Shown: piece by piece, positions 62,491 through 64,000 of the stretch
How the letters are laid out: each line of letters begins with the position of its first letter
How positions within the stretch are numbered: position 1 is the first letter of the stretch
Notes under the pieces: model-generated
The model's input: the letters and a program-made list of their open reading frames with translations, nothing else
Told to the model about the DNA's origin: nothing
Database searches by the model: none
Assembly (NCBI GenBank): GCA_027483445.1
Contig: JAIXUS010000038.1
Coordinates: 19,931-83,930 of the forward strand
Reading direction: 5' to 3'
DNA: 64,000 nt
Source: Bacteroidota bacterium
GTDB lineage: Bacteria; Bacteroidota; Bacteroidia; M30B66
Translations under genes and position numbers: made by a program

Positions 62491-64000
62491 ATGTTATTCG
62501 AAACTATGCATTGTAGATTCCTGCTGTGGTTTTTTATTGTATTGACGGGCTATGGCTTGAGGGTGGAGGCACAAAAGCAAGTAATTGACTTCGAGCGACT
62601 TTCGCCTCAAAAATGGATGTATCAAAGTAACATTACATCCCATACACAAGATCCTGAAGGATATATCTGGTTTGGAACAACAAATGGACTTTATCGCTTT
62701 GATGGCTTTTCGGTGAAAGAATACCGCCACGATCCACACAACGCGAACAGTCTTGCACACAATAATGTGAATACGGTGCATGCCACCAACGATGGAAACA
62801 TTTGGATTGGCACTTGGGGGGGCCTCACCAAGTTTGAACCAAGAACATTTAAATTCGTCCGTTACAAGCACGACCCAAGAAATGCAGCATCATTGTCGAA
62901 CAACGATGTACGGTCAATTGCTGAGGATTCTGAAGGGAATCTTTGGCTCGGAACTTTCGGTGGTGGAGTGGTAAGATTCAACCAAAAAACTGGAATATTT
63001 AAATCGTTCCAATATTCGGCCAATGATGCCGGAACCATTTCCAGCAACTTTGTGAATGTAATTGCCCGTGACCGCAGTGGCGACCTATGGATTGGCACAC
63101 GAAGGGGAATTAATAAACTGGAAACCGACAATGCGCGCTTTACCAGTTTTCAGGACCTTAACGAAAGTGAAAAAGAGCGATATTCAACCAATATCACCTC
63201 TATTCATGAAGATACAAAAGGCCGTATTTGGTTCGGAACTGCCGGTGGTGGTTTAATGTATCTCGACAGGCAAAGCGGGCGGCTTCGGACATTTATTCAC
63301 GATACCCGGCAAGCCGGAACAATTTCATCAAACTACATTAACGATATTACCGAAGATGATAAAGGCCATATTTGGGTAGCTACGTCTGATGGACTCAATA
63401 TTATTCACAAAGAAAGTGAAGCTATAGAGTCTATTTTTAATAATCCGGCCAAGCCACAAAGCCTTTTAAACAATGATGTTCGCCATGTTTTTACCGATAA
63501 AAGCGGTGCAATGTGGATTATCACCGCGGAGGGCATTAATATTTTCAGCAAGCTTAACGGTAGATTTCAGAAAATCCAGCGTATTCCAGACGACCCGAAC
63601 AGTATTTCTTCGAATATTGTGCACTGTTTTGCTGTAGATTCATCGGGATCTCTGTGGGTCGGCACGCGAGAAGGCCTGAACAGATACGATAAAAATCAAA
63701 AACGCTTTGTGCGCTATATGATTGAGTCTGCATCAGATTCAGACCCTGTTTCAAATGAGATTAAGTCAATTCTTATTGACCGAAATAACCGTTTTTGGGT
63801 AGGAACATCTAATGCACTGAACCTGTTTAATCCCAGCACCGGGAAAGCTATTCCATTTCGGTTCGACCGATTTAACCCCAACTCGCTGAACAATGAGATT
63901 CACATCATTTATCAAACCCGGCAAGGGGAAATTTTTGCTGGAAGTCGAAAGGGACTGTTGTTATTTCATCCGGAAACCGGAAATTTTGATTTATTCCGCC
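62491..64000 (+). CDS. Two-component-type sensor with Reg_prop beta-propellers, 3' end outside window
   Basis: A partial gene open for 503 codons to the window edge. It starts MLFETMHCRFLLWFF; ATG 62506 is an alternative start, with signal peptide MHCRFLLWFFIVLTGYGL. Ten two-component regulator propeller (Reg_prop) motifs are visible, each of the form G-x-x-W-x-G-T-x-x-G (YIWFGTTNGL, NIWIGTWGGL, NLWLGTFGGG, DLWIGTRRGI, SLWVGTREGL), spaced about 40-50 residues. These are periplasmic sensor propellers of Bacteroidota hybrid two-component systems or related sensors; the missing C-terminus should hold the membrane helix and a kinase, LytTR or HTH output. No neighbouring polysaccharide genes hint at its ligand. 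Confidence 0.88.
   Translation, partial: MLFETMHCRFLLWFFIVLTGYGLRVEAQKQVIDFERLSPQKWMYQSNITSHTQDPEGYIWFGTTNGLYRFDGFSVKEYRHDPHNANSLAHNNVNTVHATNDGNIWIGTWGGLTKFEPRTFKFVRYKHDPRNAASLSNNDVRSIAEDSEGNLWLGTFGGGVVRFNQKTGIFKSFQYSANDAGTISSNFVNVIARDRSGDLWIGTRRGINKLETDNARFTSFQDLNESEKERYSTNITSIHEDTKGRIWFGTAGGGLMYLDRQSGRLRTFIHDTRQAGTISSNYINDITEDDKGHIWVATSDGLNIIHKESEAIESIFNNPAKPQSLLNNDVRHVFTDKSGAMWIITAEGINIFSKLNGRFQKIQRIPDDPNSISSNIVHCFAVDSSGSLWVGTREGLNRYDKNQKRFVRYMIESASDSDPVSNEIKSILIDRNNRFWVGTSNALNLFNPSTGKAIPFRFDRFNPNSLNNEIHIIYQTRQGEIFAGSRKGLLLFHPETGNFDLFR

Overview
The window is a 64 kb piece of a Bacteroidota chromosome with moderate GC content. Four things support this. There are six large secreted proteins with type IX secretion (T9SS) C-terminal sorting domains. 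IspG is the long form found in this phylum. Several genes have the Bacteroidota promoter -7 element TAnnTTTG with little Shine-Dalgarno signal. Small phylum-typical genes such as the bacillithiol-system protein YtxJ are also present. The exact order cannot be settled from the sequence; a Flavobacteriales- or Cytophagales-like marine or freshwater heterotroph is plausible. No tRNA, rRNA, CRISPR array, prophage or complete insertion sequence was found.

Layout. 0.3-4 kb: a giant T9SS type B surface protein. 4.2-11.1 kb: a divergent HisF-like protein, three POT peptide transporters, and a cold-shock gene with a long structured leader. 11.2-14.2 kb: thioredoxin-like protein, sensor kinase and phosphoglycerate mutase, probably one operon. 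14.2-18.1 kb: a second giant T9SS type B protein, paralogous to the first, translationally coupled to a small secreted protein. 18.3-23.2 kb: DPP IV-type peptidase, dipeptide epimerase and a GlcD-type flavin oxidase; with the POT genes these suggest growth on peptides. 23.3-29.7 kb: a beta-propeller protein and a 1303-residue protein with a 165-residue repeat, both T9SS type A cargo. 30-35.4 kb: ispG, a small T9SS cargo protein, an unknown helical protein and a cysteine desulfurase.

35.7-47 kb is mostly one long minus-strand series: unknown coiled-coil protein, LysE exporter, GH3 ligase, RluB-like pseudouridine synthase with a long disordered arm, YraN, T9SS cargo, RlmB, RmuC, a BamA/TamA-like outer membrane protein and Ung. 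47-53.7 kb: two tandem tiny lipoproteins too short for ordinary gene calling, YtxJ, OsmC, an outer membrane protein, LipA, GAPDH, an unknown membrane protein, Fmt and HU. 53.7-62.3 kb: ureohydrolase, PdxH, YqgE, class IV aminotransferase, HAD phosphatase, rhomboid, TPR lipoprotein, RecA, Bcp, Nth and a small unknown protein. From 62.5 kb to the window edge lies the propeller part of a two-component-type sensor.

The most notable non-coding find is a small non-autonomous mobile element (MITE-like). One well-preserved 245 bp copy (56230-56474) has 16 bp inverted ends matching at 15 positions and a 4 bp AATT target duplication. Two more degraded copies lie at 35488 and 44544. The copy at 44544 abuts the BamA/TamA-like gene so closely that the stop codon spans the gene/element junction.

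Other points worth checking are the HisF-like protein that has lost one catalytic aspartate, the paired tiny lipoproteins, the 165-residue solenoid repeats, a strong hairpin inside the end of gpmI that could terminate the convergent gene, and DnaA-box-like direct repeats upstream of the HU gene.
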